A DNA stretch of 64,000 nucleotides, from assembly GCF_010669145.1 (NCBI RefSeq), contig NZ_CP048632.1, positions 1,302,001 through 1,366,000 of the forward strand, given 5' to 3'. Position 1 is the first letter of the stretch. Every line of letters starts with the position of its first letter. Below, one piece after another: positions 9,350-18,396 of this stretch. Origin of the DNA: Rhizobium oryzihabitans (GTDB lineage Bacteria; Pseudomonadota; Alphaproteobacteria; Rhizobiales; Rhizobiaceae). The notes below the pieces were generated by a model. The model had not been told where the DNA came from, made no database searches, and worked only from the letters and a program-made list of their open reading frames with translations. Both the position numbers and the translations under genes were made by a program.

Positions 9350-9541
9350 TTACATGCGGTCGACGGCGCCCTTGACGGCGTCTTTCGCCTTGCCGACGTT
9401 CTTCTGAACCTTGCCCTTGGTTTCCTGGGCCGCACCCTTGGCGCGCAACTCGTTGTTGCCGGTGGCTTCGCCGACGTTCTTCTTGACCTTGCCGGCGACT
9501 TCGTTGGCCTTGCCGGCGATCTTGTCTGATGTGCTACCCAT
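9350..9541 (-). CDS. CsbD family stress-response protein
   Basis: A 63-residue hydrophilic protein made almost entirely of the CsbD repeat pattern: [15 protein letters not shown] is followed by related G-K-V-K-N and G-K-A-K-D units. CsbD proteins are small, abundant general-stress proteins of unknown molecular function. The start at 9541 is preceded by AGGGAG at good spacing, which excludes the longer frame that continues upstream. The gene is probably monocistronic. Confidence 0.9.
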   Translation of the reverse strand: MGSTSDKIAGKANEVAGKVKKNVGEATGNNELRAKGAAQETKGKVQKNVGKAKDAVKGAVDRM

Positions 9542-9649
9542 GTCACTGCTCCCTAGTTGAGCCGCACTGTTTGTCCGGCTTTCCGGGTGAGTAACGTAAG
9601 GGGTCAAGGTTTGGTTCCAGCCCGCGACCGTGTGGGGGCGGCGCAAATT

Positions 9650-10255
9650 TCAGGCGTGCCCTGCATCCGTGGAAAGCATGCGGGGGTCGACGCCCATCAG
9701 CGCGAGCGCCCGCTCATATTTATTGTCCAGTCCACGGTCGAAAATCAGCTCTTCCGCCGCCGGGCAGTTCAGCCAGCCATTATTGGCGATCTCGTTTTCC
9801 AGCTGGCCCGGACCCCAGCCCGCATAACCAAGAAGCATGGTGGCCCTCTGCGGGCCGCGGCCATTGGAAATGGCGCGAACAATATCCAGCGTCGCCGTCA
9901 GCGAAATGTCGTCGCTGACCGGAATGCTGGATTCGCTCAGGTAATCGTCCGAATGCAGCACGAAACCCCGGCCGGATTCGACCGGGCCGCCGCACTGGAT
10001 CGGAAATTCCCGGGTGCGGTTGGGCAGCATGATGGCGTCGTTGCTATCAACCAGTTTCAGATGCAGCAGAATATCCGTGAAGGTGATCTGCTGCGGCCGG
10101 TTGATGATGAAACCCATGGCGCCGGCATCCGAATGGGCGCAGATATAGATCACCGCACGGGCAAAATTGCCATCGTCCAGCCCCGGCATCGCGATGAGGA
10201 ACTGACCATCGAGAAAGCCACGTTCGCGTTTGTCCATCAGGGTTGAAAAGCTCAC
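9650..10255 (-). CDS. YqgE/AlgH family protein (UPF0301)
   Basis: A 201-residue member of the UPF0301 (AlgH/YqgE) family, recognised from [28 protein letters not shown], the GGPV segment and [16 protein letters not shown]. The biochemical role of the family is not settled; AlgH was linked to alginate regulation in Pseudomonas. I place the start at a GTG (10253-10255) because GGAGG precedes it by five bases; longer in-frame ATG starts at 10285 and 10333 lack such a site. The gene is divergent from the DsbD-N-like gene. Confidence 0.9.
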   Translation of the reverse strand: MSFSTLMDKRERGFLDGQFLIAMPGLDDGNFARAVIYICAHSDAGAMGFIINRPQQITFTDILLHLKLVDSNDAIMLPNRTREFPIQCGGPVESGRGFVLHSDDYLSESSIPVSDDISLTATLDIVRAISNGRGPQRATMLLGYAGWGPGQLENEIANNGWLNCPAAEELIFDRGLDNKYERALALMGVDPRMLSTDAGHA

Positions 10256-10416
10256 CGTCGCCTCCAGCAGGCCGAATTCCGTCATCGAACGGAAAGCGGC
10301 GTTCGCACTTCGACAAAGGACAGGATGCGGCATCGCGTGCCATCAATCAACCGAAAATGATGCATCGCACGAATTCGTAACTGGTCCGCCAGCCGATGTT
10401 GGGTTAGACGGGAACT

Positions 10417-11265
10417 ATGAGCGTCAGGACATTCTTTCGATTTTCACATCTTCGTTTCGCGGCCGCTTTCGCCGCCTTCCTCGGCGGCGGACAAGCCGCC
10501 CAGGCGGAAATTACCGATTGGGCGAGAAGCGAGGGCGGCCAGATGCGCGTCGCAAGCCTTGCGATGGATGCCGACGGCGTTGTGCGCGGCGTGCTGCAGA
10601 TCGAACCGAAAGACGGCTGGATTACCTATTGGCGCGAACCGGGTGAAGCCGGCATACCGCCGAAGATCTCGCTTGACCCGGCAAGCGGCGTGAGCCTTAT
10701 CTCCATGGCCTATCCCGTTCCCAAGCTCATCGAAAACGGCGATCTTACCGATATCGGCTATGATCACGCCGTCAGCCTTCCCTTTCAGCTGAAAGCCGCC
10801 GATACATCGGCGAGCGGGAAGATCGACCTCACCGCCTTCATCGGTGTCTGCCAGAATATCTGCATTCCCTTCGAGGCGACGTTTTCGATTGAGCGCGGCA
10901 ATGCGGGCGATGACGACGGCGAGGAACGGCGCCTGCTGGAAGAGGCGCGCGAGACACTGCCCGAGGCGGCATCAGACGATTTCAAGGTGACCGATTTCCA
11001 TATCACACCTGACAAGACCATGCTCGGCGTGCAGCTGCAACTGCCGGAAAACGCGCCGAAGGAAACCGACATTTTCATCGCCGGTCCCTCCGGCTTTGCC
11101 TATTACGAGCCGCAGAACATGGTGCGCGACAAGCGCAAGCTGTCTTTCTACATGAACATCAAGGGCCTGCCGAAAACCTACCAGGTGCAGGGCAATAGCT
11201 GGCCCATCCTGGTCAAATCCGGCGACCGGGCCATGGAAACGATGCTCAATTTTCCAAAGCCCTGA
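10417..11265 (+). CDS. Periplasmic DsbD N-terminal-domain-like protein
   Basis: A 282-residue exported protein with a signal peptide (cleavage probably after QAAQA, about residue 30). The mature part resembles the N-terminal domain of thiol:disulfide interchange protein DsbD and ScsB, including WITYWREPGEAGIPP and a pair of cysteines spaced CQNIC within TAFIGVCQNICIPFEA. There is no transmembrane DsbD core and no thioredoxin domain, so it is a free-standing periplasmic version. In the family the cysteine pair passes electrons to periplasmic partners; that role is inferred. A peroxiredoxin gene follows about 120 bp downstream in the same direction. Confidence 0.85.
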   Translation: MSVRTFFRFSHLRFAAAFAAFLGGGQAAQAEITDWARSEGGQMRVASLAMDADGVVRGVLQIEPKDGWITYWREPGEAGIPPKISLDPASGVSLISMAYPVPKLIENGDLTDIGYDHAVSLPFQLKAADTSASGKIDLTAFIGVCQNICIPFEATFSIERGNAGDDDGEERRLLEEARETLPEAASDDFKVTDFHITPDKTMLGVQLQLPENAPKETDIFIAGPSGFAYYEPQNMVRDKRKLSFYMNIKGLPKTYQVQGNSWPILVKSGDRAMETMLNFPKP

Positions 11266-11387
11266 TCGGTTCGGCGGCGACGCCTGCGCGATCGCTTCCG
11301 CAATGGAATTTCCCGCGAAAACCGCATGACACGTTTCATTTGGTTGCTCTATAGTCGCGCGAACCGAACGGCCACAGGAGCATGGAC

Positions 11388-11873
11388 ATGACCATCAAGA
11401 TCGGCGAAAAACTGCCTTCCGCAACCTTCAAGGAAAAGACGGCCGACGGCCCGGTGGAAACCACCACCGATCAGCTTTTCGGCGGCAAGAAGGTCGTGCT
11501 CTTCGCCGTGCCCGGCGCTTTTACCCCCACCTGCTCGCTGAACCACCTGCCGGGCTACCTCGAAAACCGCGACGCCATTCTCTCAAAAGGCGTGGATGAC
11601 ATCGCGGTTGTCGCCGTCAATGACTGGCACGTGATGGGCGCATGGGCGCAATCGTCAGGCGGTCAGGGCAAGATCCACTTCCTCGCAGATTGGGATGCCT
11701 CTTTCACCAAGGCACTTGGCCTTGATGCCGACCTTTCCGGCGGCGGCCTCGGTGTACGCTCCAAGCGCTATTCGATGCTGGTCGAAGACGGCGTGGTGAA
11801 GTCGCTCAATGTCGAGGAAAACCCCGGCCAGGCGACGGTTTCGGCCGCTGCGGCGATGATCGAGCAGCTTTGA
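11388..11873 (+). CDS. Peroxiredoxin, Prx5/hybrid type
   Basis: A 161-residue atypical 2-Cys peroxiredoxin that reduces hydrogen peroxide and alkyl hydroperoxides. The active-site motif VPGAFTPTCSLNHLPGY contains the peroxidatic cysteine. The lengths and the DWHVMGAWAQ segment fit the Prx5 group that uses glutaredoxin or thioredoxin. I prefer the ATG at 11388 over the one at 11382 because the GGAG at about 11377 then lies seven bases upstream instead of one. It appears monocistronic, with a palindromic repeat just downstream. Confidence 0.94.
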   Translation: MTIKIGEKLPSATFKEKTADGPVETTTDQLFGGKKVVLFAVPGAFTPTCSLNHLPGYLENRDAILSKGVDDIAVVAVNDWHVMGAWAQSSGGQGKIHFLADWDASFTKALGLDADLSGGGLGVRSKRYSMLVEDGVVKSLNVEENPGQATVSAAAAMIEQL

Positions 11874-11893
11874 GAGCTGGTGGCTTAGTCTCT

Positions 11894-12007
11894 CCGTCAT
11901 GCCGGACTTGATCCGGCATCCAGCCACGGCGCGTCTGCGCCGTGATAAGAGTCTTTTGCGATCAAGGACTTGATCGCGCTGGACCCCGGATCAAGTCCGA
12001 GGTGACG
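11894..12007. repeat. Modular palindromic intergenic repeat, tip type A (second copy)
   Basis: Nearly the same sequence as 569-683, including both tips, the GGCGCGTCTGCGCC core and the GAGTCTTTTGCGATCAAGGA inner segment. A few substitutions (for example CCGA for CCGG near the right tip) show that the copies have diverged. Confidence 0.85.
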
Positions 12008-12060
12008 ATGTATCGACTGACACGACATCGCCAAACGCATCAACGCTGCTTTTAGCCACA

Positions 12061-12086
12061 AACAAAAAGGGCGGCCAAGCCGCCCT
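12061..12086 (-). terminator. Rho-independent terminator of the ispH-thrB-rnhA-Dabb array
   Basis: Read on the minus strand this is a perfect 8-bp stem AGGGCGGC-TTG-GCCGCCCT followed by TTTTTGTTT. It starts four bases after the stop of the Dabb gene and so should end leftward transcription of that gene and of any read-through from rnhA. Confidence 0.88.
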
Positions 12087-12090
12087 CCCC

Positions 12091-12399
12091 TTAGACATTC
12101 ATATCAAACACCAGAAGCCCGGCCAGACCGCCATCGGTCAGCGACACGAGGCGCTCGCCGACTTCCATATGCTGGGGATGGGCGAGGTAATCGTCGCGGG
12201 CCTCGGGGCTTTCAAGCGTCACGATAAAACCGTCGACGAAACCGCCGTTCAGGCCCTCGGGCGAGACATTCTGGCCGTGTTTCACATCGATGATGCCGGG
12301 TATCACGTCCTTCAGGGCCGCAATCGCCTCAAAGATAGCCTGTTTTTCAGAGGATGCCGTCGCAGCCTTGAAGCGCAAAAATACACAATGCAGGATCAT
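12091..12399 (-). CDS. Dabb family (stress-responsive A/B barrel) protein
   Basis: A 102-residue dimeric alpha-beta barrel domain protein. Typical features are the start MILHCVFLRFK, a central helix region and the segment SPEARDDYLAHPQHMEVGER, a hallmark of Dabb proteins. The family is found alone and fused to other domains; its biochemical role is generally unknown. The ATG at 12399 follows GGAGAGGAA. It lies about 110 bp downstream of rnhA in the same direction and may be the last gene of that transcription unit. Confidence 0.88.
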   Translation of the reverse strand: MILHCVFLRFKAATASSEKQAIFEAIAALKDVIPGIIDVKHGQNVSPEGLNGGFVDGFIVTLESPEARDDYLAHPQHMEVGERLVSLTDGGLAGLLVFDMNV

Positions 12400-12510
12400 C
12401 CGAATTCCTCTCCTCCGCCGGAACACCGTCCGGCTGTTTGACGACAAGATAGATCGGGTTTCAGTTTTCACAACCCCGGATTATAAAGACCGCAGCAGAA
12501 CAGGCTTCCA

Positions 12511-12951
12511 TTACCGCCGTTTGAAGGGCTCCATGCCCTTGCGCGCCAGTTCATCGGCGCGCTCGTTTTCCGGGTGGCCGGCATGGCCCTTGACCCAGTG
12601 CAGGGTGACCTTGTGGCGCTCCTGCGCCGCCTCCAGCGCCTGCCACAACTCGACATTCTTGACCGGCTTGTTATCGGCGGTTTTCCAGCCCTTCTTTTTC
12701 CAGCCGAAAATCCATTTGGTGATACCGTCTTTCACATAGGCGCTGTCGGTATAAAGATCGACCTCGCAGGGGCTTTTCAGCGCGTTCAGCGCGGAAATGG
12801 CTGCCAGCAGTTCCATGCGGTTGTTGGTCGTCTCCGCCTCGCCGCCGGACAGTTCCTTCTCGACCTCGCCATAACGCAGCACGGCACCCCAGCCGCCCGG
12901 ACCGGGATTGCCGGAACAGGCGCCATCGGTAAAGATATCAACATGTTTCAT
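12511..12951 (-). CDS. rnhA: Ribonuclease HI
   Basis: Cytoplasmic endonuclease that cuts the RNA strand of RNA-DNA hybrids and removes Okazaki primers and R-loops. The 146-residue protein has all four catalytic carboxylates: Asp9 ([14 protein letters not shown]), Glu47 (NRMELLA), Asp69 (LYTDSAYV) and Asp133 (ERADELA), plus the basic protrusion [16 protein letters not shown] of the long RNase HI type. The start overlaps the end of thrB by four bases, a coupled arrangement common in alphaproteobacteria. Confidence 0.97.
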   Translation of the reverse strand: MKHVDIFTDGACSGNPGPGGWGAVLRYGEVEKELSGGEAETTNNRMELLAAISALNALKSPCEVDLYTDSAYVKDGITKWIFGWKKKGWKTADNKPVKNVELWQALEAAQERHKVTLHWVKGHAGHPENERADELARKGMEPFKRR

Positions 12952-13922
12952 TCGCCGGCCAGCCCGTATTCGGCGACATGGCTGATGGAGCGGTGGAACC
13001 GCAGCTTGCGCAGATATTCCAGCGGGTCCTTCTTCACCACCAGCGCGCCTTCCGGCGTCGTCAGCCAGTCATAGAGACGCGTCAGGAAGAACCGCAGCGC
13101 CGAACCGCGCGCCAGAAGCGGCAGCGCATCGAGCTCCTCAGCACTCAGCGGACGCACCGACTGATAGCCCTCCAGCAGCGCCTTGCCCTTGGTGACGTTG
13201 TAAGCGCCATCCTTCTCGAAGCACCAGGCATTGAGGCAGATTGACACGTCATAAGCGAGCAGATCGTTGCAGGCGAAGTAAAAATCGATCAGGCCGGAAA
13301 GTTCGTCGCCGAGGAAAAACACGTTGTCCTGAAACAGATCCGCATGGATGACGCCGGCGGGCAGATTCTTCGGCCAGTGGGCGGCCAGATAATCGATTTC
13401 CGGGCGGATTTCTTGCCTCAGGCCCTTCTCCACCTCGTCGGCGCGGGCTTCGGATTTGTCCCAAAGCACCTTCCAGCCTTCGACGGAGAGCGCGTTGGGG
13501 CGCTCGATCTCGAAGCCCTCACCGGCCAGATGCATGGCGGCCAGTGCCTTGCCAACTTCGCGGCAATGTTTCGCTTCCGGCTTTCTCAGCCACATGCCTT
13601 CAAGGAAGGAGATCAACGCCGCCGGACGACCGGACAACTCTCCCAGCAGCTCGCCATCCTTGCGCGGCAAAGGCAAGGGGCAGGACAGGCCCTTGGCGGC
13701 CAGATGCTGCATGAGGCCGAGGAAAAACGGCAGGTCGTTTTTTTCCACGCGCTTCTCGTAAAGCGTCAGGATCAGCGGGTCCTTGGTGGTGTGCAGCAGG
13801 AAATTGGAGTTTTCGACGCCTTCGGCAATGCCCTTGTAGGAGGTGAGCGTACCGACGTCATATTGTATGAGGAAATTCCTCAGATCATCTTCGGTGATGT
13901 CCGTATAAACTGCCAATTTCAA
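12948..13922 (-). CDS. thrB: Homoserine kinase, APH-fold type
   Basis: ThrB phosphorylates homoserine to O-phosphohomoserine, the substrate of threonine synthase encoded at 1561-2958. This 324-residue protein belongs to the ThrB type with an aminoglycoside-phosphotransferase fold and not the GHMP-kinase type of enterobacteria. It carries the catalytic loop [13 protein letters not shown] and the following metal-binding [10 protein letters not shown]. It lies between ispH (87 bp upstream) and rnhA (four-base overlap), so it is probably co-transcribed with both. Confidence 0.96.
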   Translation of the reverse strand: MKLAVYTDITEDDLRNFLIQYDVGTLTSYKGIAEGVENSNFLLHTTKDPLILTLYEKRVEKNDLPFFLGLMQHLAAKGLSCPLPLPRKDGELLGELSGRPAALISFLEGMWLRKPEAKHCREVGKALAAMHLAGEGFEIERPNALSVEGWKVLWDKSEARADEVEKGLRQEIRPEIDYLAAHWPKNLPAGVIHADLFQDNVFFLGDELSGLIDFYFACNDLLAYDVSICLNAWCFEKDGAYNVTKGKALLEGYQSVRPLSAEELDALPLLARGSALRFFLTRLYDWLTTPEGALVVKKDPLEYLRKLRFHRSISHVAEYGLAGE

Positions 13923-14008
13923 ATCTCTTGATGAAGGATGGAGTGGAAATCTGGGGTGAGGATGACGGATGCGAGGCGAAAACCGCCCGCATTGACCGCC
14001 ATTCCGTT

Positions 14009-15049
14009 TCAGGCGGCGGTTTTGGGCGGCAGGGCGTTGCTGGCATTGCCGTTGACGAAAGCCATGTCGTCCGTCGTCAGCTCAATGCTGCGCAGCTCGC
14101 GATTGACGAGGAAATGCTCCGTTTCCTCAACCGTGACAGCCAGATCAAGCGTCGTGTCAAACCGCGCCTTGAAGGCCTCGATGATCTCGTCGACGATGAC
14201 TTCGGGTGCAGACGCACCGGCTGACAGACCAACCGTGCGGATATCGCCGATCGCATCCCAGTCGATTTCCGCTGCCCGCTGCACCAGAACCGAGTGTTTG
14301 GCGCCAGCGCGCAGCGCCACCTCGACCAGCCGCTTGGAATTGGAGGAATTGGGCGCACCGACGACGATGAACAGATCGCAGCCGGGCGCCGCCTGCTTGA
14401 CCGCATCCTGACGGTTGGTGGTTGCGTAACAGATGCTGTCGGCGGCGGGCGCCTGAATGGCGGGGAAACGTTCCTGAAGCCTGGCGATAACGCCGGCGGT
14501 ATCGTCAACCGACAATGTCGTCTGCGTGACGAAACCGAGGTTTTCACGATCGACCGGTTCATAAGTGCCGGCATCCTCTACCGTTTCGACCAGCGAGACG
14601 GTGCCTTCGGGCAATTGCCCCATGGTGCCGATGACCTCCGGGTGACCGGCATGGCCGATCAGCACGACATGGCGGCCGAGGCGCTGGTGGCGCATGGCCT
14701 GCTTATGCACCTTGGAGACCAGCGGGCATGTGGCATCGAGATAGAACAGGTTGCGCGCCTGCGCATCCTCTGGCACGGATTTCGGCACGCCGTGGGCGGA
14801 AAAGACCACCGGTTGCTCGCGGTGCTCGGCGGGGATTTCATGCAGCTCCTCGACGAAGACCGCACCCTTGGCTTCCAGCCCTTCCACCACATAACGGTTA
14901 TGGACGATTTCGTGGCGAACATAGACCGGCGCGCCATAGGCCTTGAGCGCCAGCACGACGATCTGGATCGCCCTGTCCACGCCCGCGCAAAAGCCGCGCG
15001 GTCCGCACAGCCTTATCGTCAAAGGGGGTTTGGAAACGGCGATGTTCAT
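14009..15049 (-). CDS. ispH: 4-hydroxy-3-methylbut-2-enyl diphosphate reductase
   Basis: IspH (LytB) is the iron-sulfur enzyme that makes isopentenyl and dimethylallyl diphosphate in the last step of the MEP isoprenoid pathway. The 346-residue protein keeps the three cluster cysteines, Cys21 (GPRGFCAGV), Cys108 (LDATCPLV) and Cys207 ([10 protein letters not shown]). Another MEP gene, dxs, lies at 41310. It is 52 bp downstream of the SURF1 gene in the same direction, which places it at the junction of the oxidase-assembly genes and the thrB-rnhA pair. Confidence 0.97.
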   Translation of the reverse strand: MNIAVSKPPLTIRLCGPRGFCAGVDRAIQIVVLALKAYGAPVYVRHEIVHNRYVVEGLEAKGAVFVEELHEIPAEHREQPVVFSAHGVPKSVPEDAQARNLFYLDATCPLVSKVHKQAMRHQRLGRHVVLIGHAGHPEVIGTMGQLPEGTVSLVETVEDAGTYEPVDRENLGFVTQTTLSVDDTAGVIARLQERFPAIQAPAADSICYATTNRQDAVKQAAPGCDLFIVVGAPNSSNSKRLVEVALRAGAKHSVLVQRAAEIDWDAIGDIRTVGLSAGASAPEVIVDEIIEAFKARFDTTLDLAVTVEETEHFLVNRELRSIELTTDDMAFVNGNASNALPPKTAA

Positions 15050-15101
15050 TCGTGCTCCTTGGCCTTTGCCCGATAACCTGCCTTACCGGACGGCGCCCGC
15101 T

Positions 15102-15854
15102 TTAGTCACCCTGTGCCTTACCGTTCCGGAAATAGGCAAAACCGGCGACGATGACAAGGGCCGCCGCCAAGCCATACCACGTTATCGCATATTGGAGGTG
15201 ATTGTTGGGCAAATCTATCAGCGTCACGCCACCCTGCGGCCAGCCACCGGGATTGGGCGTATTGTCGGCATCCACGAAAAGGTGGACCAGCCGATCGGAC
15301 GGGATATCGGTGCTGGAGGCCATCGCTGCCAGATCCTTCCAGTAGAAGATGTTCTTGGCGATATCATTATCGGGCAGCAGCGAGGATGGCTTCGCCACCA
15401 GCGGCGCGCGCGCCAGCCCGGTTATCGTGACTTCGCCGTCGACCTGGCCGTCTGGACGCTTGGCCTGCTCCTTCATCTCGAAGGGCACGAAGCCGCGATT
15501 GACGAAAAGAATGCGGCCATCGGCAAGCGTCAGCGGCGTGTAGATGTAATAACCGGTTCGGCCCTGATAGGTGGCGAAGAAATGCCGTTCGCTGGCATGA
15601 TCGAAAGTGCCTGACAGCCTGACCCTGCGATATTCGATATCGCCGCCGCTTTTCGCCATCGCCTCCATATCGGAGAGCGCGACCGGGCCAGCATTCAGCC
15701 GTTCCTCGATATCGGCGATCAGCGCCTCTTTCCAATAGAGACGCTTCACCTGCCAGGTGCCAAGCCCGAGAAGGATGGCAAGTGCCAGCAGCACCAGCGG
15801 CGCGGCGAACCAGACCCGTCTTTCCGCCGCCTTCATGTGGGAAACGTCATTCAC
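15102..15854 (-). CDS. SURF1 family cytochrome oxidase assembly protein
   Basis: A 250-residue SURF1 homologue needed to assemble haem a-containing subunit I of aa3 oxidase. It has the two-helix topology of the family: an N-terminal membrane helix (PLVLLALAILLGLGTWQVKRL) and a C-terminal one (ITWYGLAAALVIVAGFAYF), with a large periplasmic loop containing the family motif YIYTPLTLADGRILFVNRGF. I choose a GTG start at 15854 because it overlaps the stop of the DUF983 gene, suggesting coupling; an ATG at about 15836 is an alternative. The context directly downstream of ctaE supports the role. Confidence 0.93.
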   Translation of the reverse strand: MNDVSHMKAAERRVWFAAPLVLLALAILLGLGTWQVKRLYWKEALIADIEERLNAGPVALSDMEAMAKSGGDIEYRRVRLSGTFDHASERHFFATYQGRTGYYIYTPLTLADGRILFVNRGFVPFEMKEQAKRPDGQVDGEVTITGLARAPLVAKPSSLLPDNDIAKNIFYWKDLAAMASSTDIPSDRLVHLFVDADNTPNPGGWPQGGVTLIDLPNNHLQYAITWYGLAAALVIVAGFAYFRNGKAQGD

Positions 15855-16233
15855 GATCAAGCCTGCCTTCGCTTGCATTGTTGCGGTATTGCAGCGCAAT
15901 CATGATCCCTTTCAGCTTGCGCAGCAGCACGAGCGAGACAATCACCGTAAAAGGCAACCAGAGCATGACATGCACCCAGACGGGTGGCGCAAAACGCTGA
16001 TCGAACCAGAGCGCCAGCCCGACCACCAGAAAACCCACGATCAGCATGACGAAGACGGCAGGGCCATCCCCCGCATCGGCAAAACCGTAATCCAGCCCGC
16101 AGGCGCTGCAGGCCGGCCTAAGGGTCAGGAAGCCGTCAAACAGCCGGCCGTTGCCGCAGCGCGGGCAGCAGCCTTTCAGCCCGACCCTGATCGGGTCTAC
16201 CGGCGCGAAATTGCCGTTTGATTGTTCAGACAT
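15847..16233 (-). CDS. DUF983 family membrane protein
   Basis: A 128-residue protein with an N-terminal zinc-ribbon-like part (CCPRCGNGRLF and CSACGLDY) and two membrane helices (VFVMLIVGFLVVGLALWF and VMLWLPFTVIVSLVLL). DUF983 proteins are regularly encoded between ctaE and surf1 in alphaproteobacteria, which suggests a part in oxidase assembly; the function is not proven. GGGAGG lies seven bases upstream of the ATG at 16233. Its end overlaps the proposed GTG start of SURF1. Confidence 0.88.
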   Translation of the reverse strand: MSEQSNGNFAPVDPIRVGLKGCCPRCGNGRLFDGFLTLRPACSACGLDYGFADAGDGPAVFVMLIVGFLVVGLALWFDQRFAPPVWVHVMLWLPFTVIVSLVLLRKLKGIMIALQYRNNASEGRLDRE

Positions 16234-16341
16234 GGTGAGACCTCCCGCTTCAGCCTGCAACCCTTTGCTGGGAAGGCGCTCAAGCACGAGGGCGGCATCG
16301 CCGCCCGTGAAGTGTTGACGAAGGACCTATCCTCCCTCCTC

Positions 16342-16418
16342 CGTCATCCTCGGGCTTGACCCGAGGACCTACGATTTGAGCGGAGCTATGTATCCTCGGG
16401 TCGAGCCCGAGGATGACG
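16342..16418. repeat. Palindromic intergenic repeat, tip type B
   Basis: Complementary arms CGTCATCCTCGGGCTTGACC and GAGCCCGAGGATGACG with a short centre. Together with the different repeat at 16481-16600 it fills most of the 434 bp gap between the DUF983 gene and ctaE. I see no gene in that gap. Confidence 0.85.
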
Positions 16419-16480
16419 CCGAGCCTGCAGGAAGCTCACCTCCAGACAAGGGCAATAGCTCGTTACTCGGCGTTGCATTT

Positions 16481-16600
16481 CTTCTCCCCGCCGGGGAGAA
16501 GGTGGCCCGAAGGGTCGGATGAGGGGGCTAGCTCTCGGTCTATCGCTAACGTCGCCCCCCTCATCCCGCTGCCGCGGACTTCTCCCCGGCGGGGAGAAGA
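16481..16600. repeat. Palindromic repeat, CTTCTCCCCGCCGGGGAGAAG type
   Basis: Each end of the element is itself a small palindrome (TTCTCCCCGCCGGGGAGAA at the left, TTCTCCCCGGCGGGGAGAA at the right). The inner parts GGATGAGGGGG and CCCCCCTCATCC pair with each other. It is a separate family from the TCATCCTCGGG elements and occurs once in this window. Confidence 0.8.
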
Positions 16601-16667
16601 AACAAGTTGGACCCACTCGCTCCAAAAGCGATGCCTTGCTTCGGGCCTGGGTCTCTATCGGATGCAA

Positions 16668-17543
16668 TTACCCGTGTACCGGCGCGCCCCAACCACCCCA
16701 GATATAGATGGCGAAGAACAGGAACAGCCAGACAACGTCAACGAAGTGCCAGTACCAGGCGGCCGCTTCGAAGCCGAAATGCTGCTTGGGCGTGAAACCG
16801 CCGGCAATGGCCCGGAACAGGCAGACCAGAAGGAAAACCGTACCGACGAACACGTGGAAACCGTGGAAACCGGTGGCCATGAAGAAGGTCGCGCCATAGA
16901 TCGAATTCTTGAAGTCGAACGGGGCGTGCATGTATTCATAGACCTGCACGGTCGAGAACAGGATGCCGAGGGCGACGGTGAGCACGAGACCGGTGATCAG
17001 GCCCTTGCGGTCATTGTGCAGCAGGGCGTGGTGCGCCCAGGTGACGCAGGTGCCGGACAAAAGCAGGATAACGGTGTTGTAGAGCGGCAGGTGCCAGGGA
17101 TCGATAACCTCGATGCCCTTGGGCGGCCATTGTCCGCCGGTATATTCGAGGCGGGAGGCCTGAATGGCCTCGTGCGGAAACAGGCTCGCATCGAAATAGG
17201 CCCAGAACCACGCGACGAAGAACATCACTTCCGAGGCGATGAACATGATCATGCCGTAGCGCAGGTGAAGCGAAACGACGCGGGTATGGCTGCCTTCATT
17301 GGCTTCCTTGATCGTGTCCGCCCACCATGCGTACATGGTGTAAAGCACGATGACCAGGCCGATATAGAACAGCCAGGGATTGGCCATTTCCATACCGAAC
17401 AGCTTGAAGGAGCCAGCTGACAGGTAACGCATGTAACAGACGCCGCCGAAGGTCAGAATGAAGGCGCCGATCGAGGCCAGAAGTGGCCAGGGGCTTGGAT
17501 CTATGATGTGGTAATCGTGGTTCTTCTGATGCGTATCTGCCAT
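16668..17543 (-). CDS. ctaE: Cytochrome c oxidase (aa3) subunit III
   Basis: Subunit III of the haem-copper oxidase in the inner membrane, a 291-residue protein with about seven transmembrane helices. It supports the stability and proton uptake of the complex. Recognisable parts are the HDYHI-DPSPWP start, GLVIVLYTMYAWWADTIKE, and the C-terminal GFHGFHVFVGTVFLLVCLFR and YWHFVDVVWLFLFFAIYIWG segments. It follows ctaG by 61 bp in the array ctaC-ctaD-ctaB-coxF-ctaG-ctaE. Confidence 0.97.
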   Translation of the reverse strand: MADTHQKNHDYHIIDPSPWPLLASIGAFILTFGGVCYMRYLSAGSFKLFGMEMANPWLFYIGLVIVLYTMYAWWADTIKEANEGSHTRVVSLHLRYGMIMFIASEVMFFVAWFWAYFDASLFPHEAIQASRLEYTGGQWPPKGIEVIDPWHLPLYNTVILLLSGTCVTWAHHALLHNDRKGLITGLVLTVALGILFSTVQVYEYMHAPFDFKNSIYGATFFMATGFHGFHVFVGTVFLLVCLFRAIAGGFTPKQHFGFEAAAWYWHFVDVVWLFLFFAIYIWGGWGAPVHG

Positions 17544-17604
17544 TGCGACAATCCCCTGGTATCTCTTCCCTGATCCGGCCTTAAGATGAAGGCCAGATCT
17601 CCTC

Positions 17605-18222
17605 TCACAATTTGCTTTCGCCAGATTCAGTTTTTACCGGCAAGGACGCAACCGGTTTTTCGGTTTTGGCCGGATAAAACGTATAGGACAGCGTCAAAGT
17701 ATGAATGCTCTTGGTTTCGCGCGCCGTGGCGATGTCCGGATCGATGAAGAACACCACCGGCATTTCGAGCGTTTCGCCCGGCTGCAGCGTCGTTTCGGTA
17801 AAGCAGAAACACTCCACCTTGTTGAAATAGGCGCCCGCTTCCATGGGCGTGACGTTGAAGACCGCCGTGCCCGTGGTCGCAACCGGTGAGCGGTTGGTCG
17901 CCTTGAAGGTAACCTGCACCGTTTCGCCGATCTTCGGCGTGACCTTCCTGTCGACCGGCTGGAAATCCCAGTTGAGGCCGTTCGACGTGTTGGCGTCGAA
18001 GGTGACATTGATGGTCTTGTCGAGAATGACGTCGGAATATTGCTCGACGCGCTGGGTCGTACCGTTATAGCCGGTGACGCGGCAGAACAGGGTATAAAGG
18101 GGTACGGCGGCATAAGCCATGCCGATCATCGCGCAGAAAAACACGAGACAGAGCACGAGGATGGAGCGATTGCTCACCCGCTGCGTGCCGGACCTTGCCG
18201 TTTCTGCTCCCATATTCGCCAT
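17605..18222 (-). CDS. ctaG: Cytochrome c oxidase assembly protein CtaG/Cox11
   Basis: Cox11 delivers copper to the CuB site of subunit I. The 205-residue protein has one N-terminal membrane anchor ([21 protein letters not shown]), the [12 protein letters not shown] segment and the copper-binding VECFCFTE motif, followed by a beta-rich periplasmic domain. Several starts are possible in the purine-rich GGAGGAGTGGAGGAGGAG stretch (TTG 18246, GTG, ATG 18222, ATG 18213); I use 18222. It lies between coxF and ctaE and is probably co-transcribed. Confidence 0.95.
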   Translation of the reverse strand: MANMGAETARSGTQRVSNRSILVLCLVFFCAMIGMAYAAVPLYTLFCRVTGYNGTTQRVEQYSDVILDKTINVTFDANTSNGLNWDFQPVDRKVTPKIGETVQVTFKATNRSPVATTGTAVFNVTPMEAGAYFNKVECFCFTETTLQPGETLEMPVVFFIDPDIATARETKSIHTLTLSYTFYPAKTEKPVASLPVKTESGESKL

Positions 18223-18264
18223 CTCCTCCTCCACTCCTCCAGTCAAGCTCTCATTGTCAGACCG

Positions 18265-18396
18265 TCAATGCGAACCGATCTTGATGATCGTGATGATGTA
18301 AAACAGCACCACCAGCCCCGCGAGCACGACACCGAGCGCGATGTTGCGCCCGCGTCTCGATTTTTTCTGCGCAGCGCTCAGTTCTACCGTTTCCAT
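18265..18396 (-). CDS. CoxF-like small single-helix protein of the oxidase operon
   Basis: A 43-residue protein with a basic N-terminal part (AAQKKSRRGRN) and one membrane helix (IALGVVLAGLVVLFYIITII). Small proteins of this form, called CoxF, sit between ctaB and ctaG in rhizobial oxidase operons; their function is not established. The start ATG overlaps the stop of ctaB in a TGATG junction, so translation is probably coupled. It is easily missed because a long unrelated frame covers the same bases. Confidence 0.85.
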   Translation of the reverse strand: METVELSAAQKKSRRGRNIALGVVLAGLVVLFYIITIIKIGSH

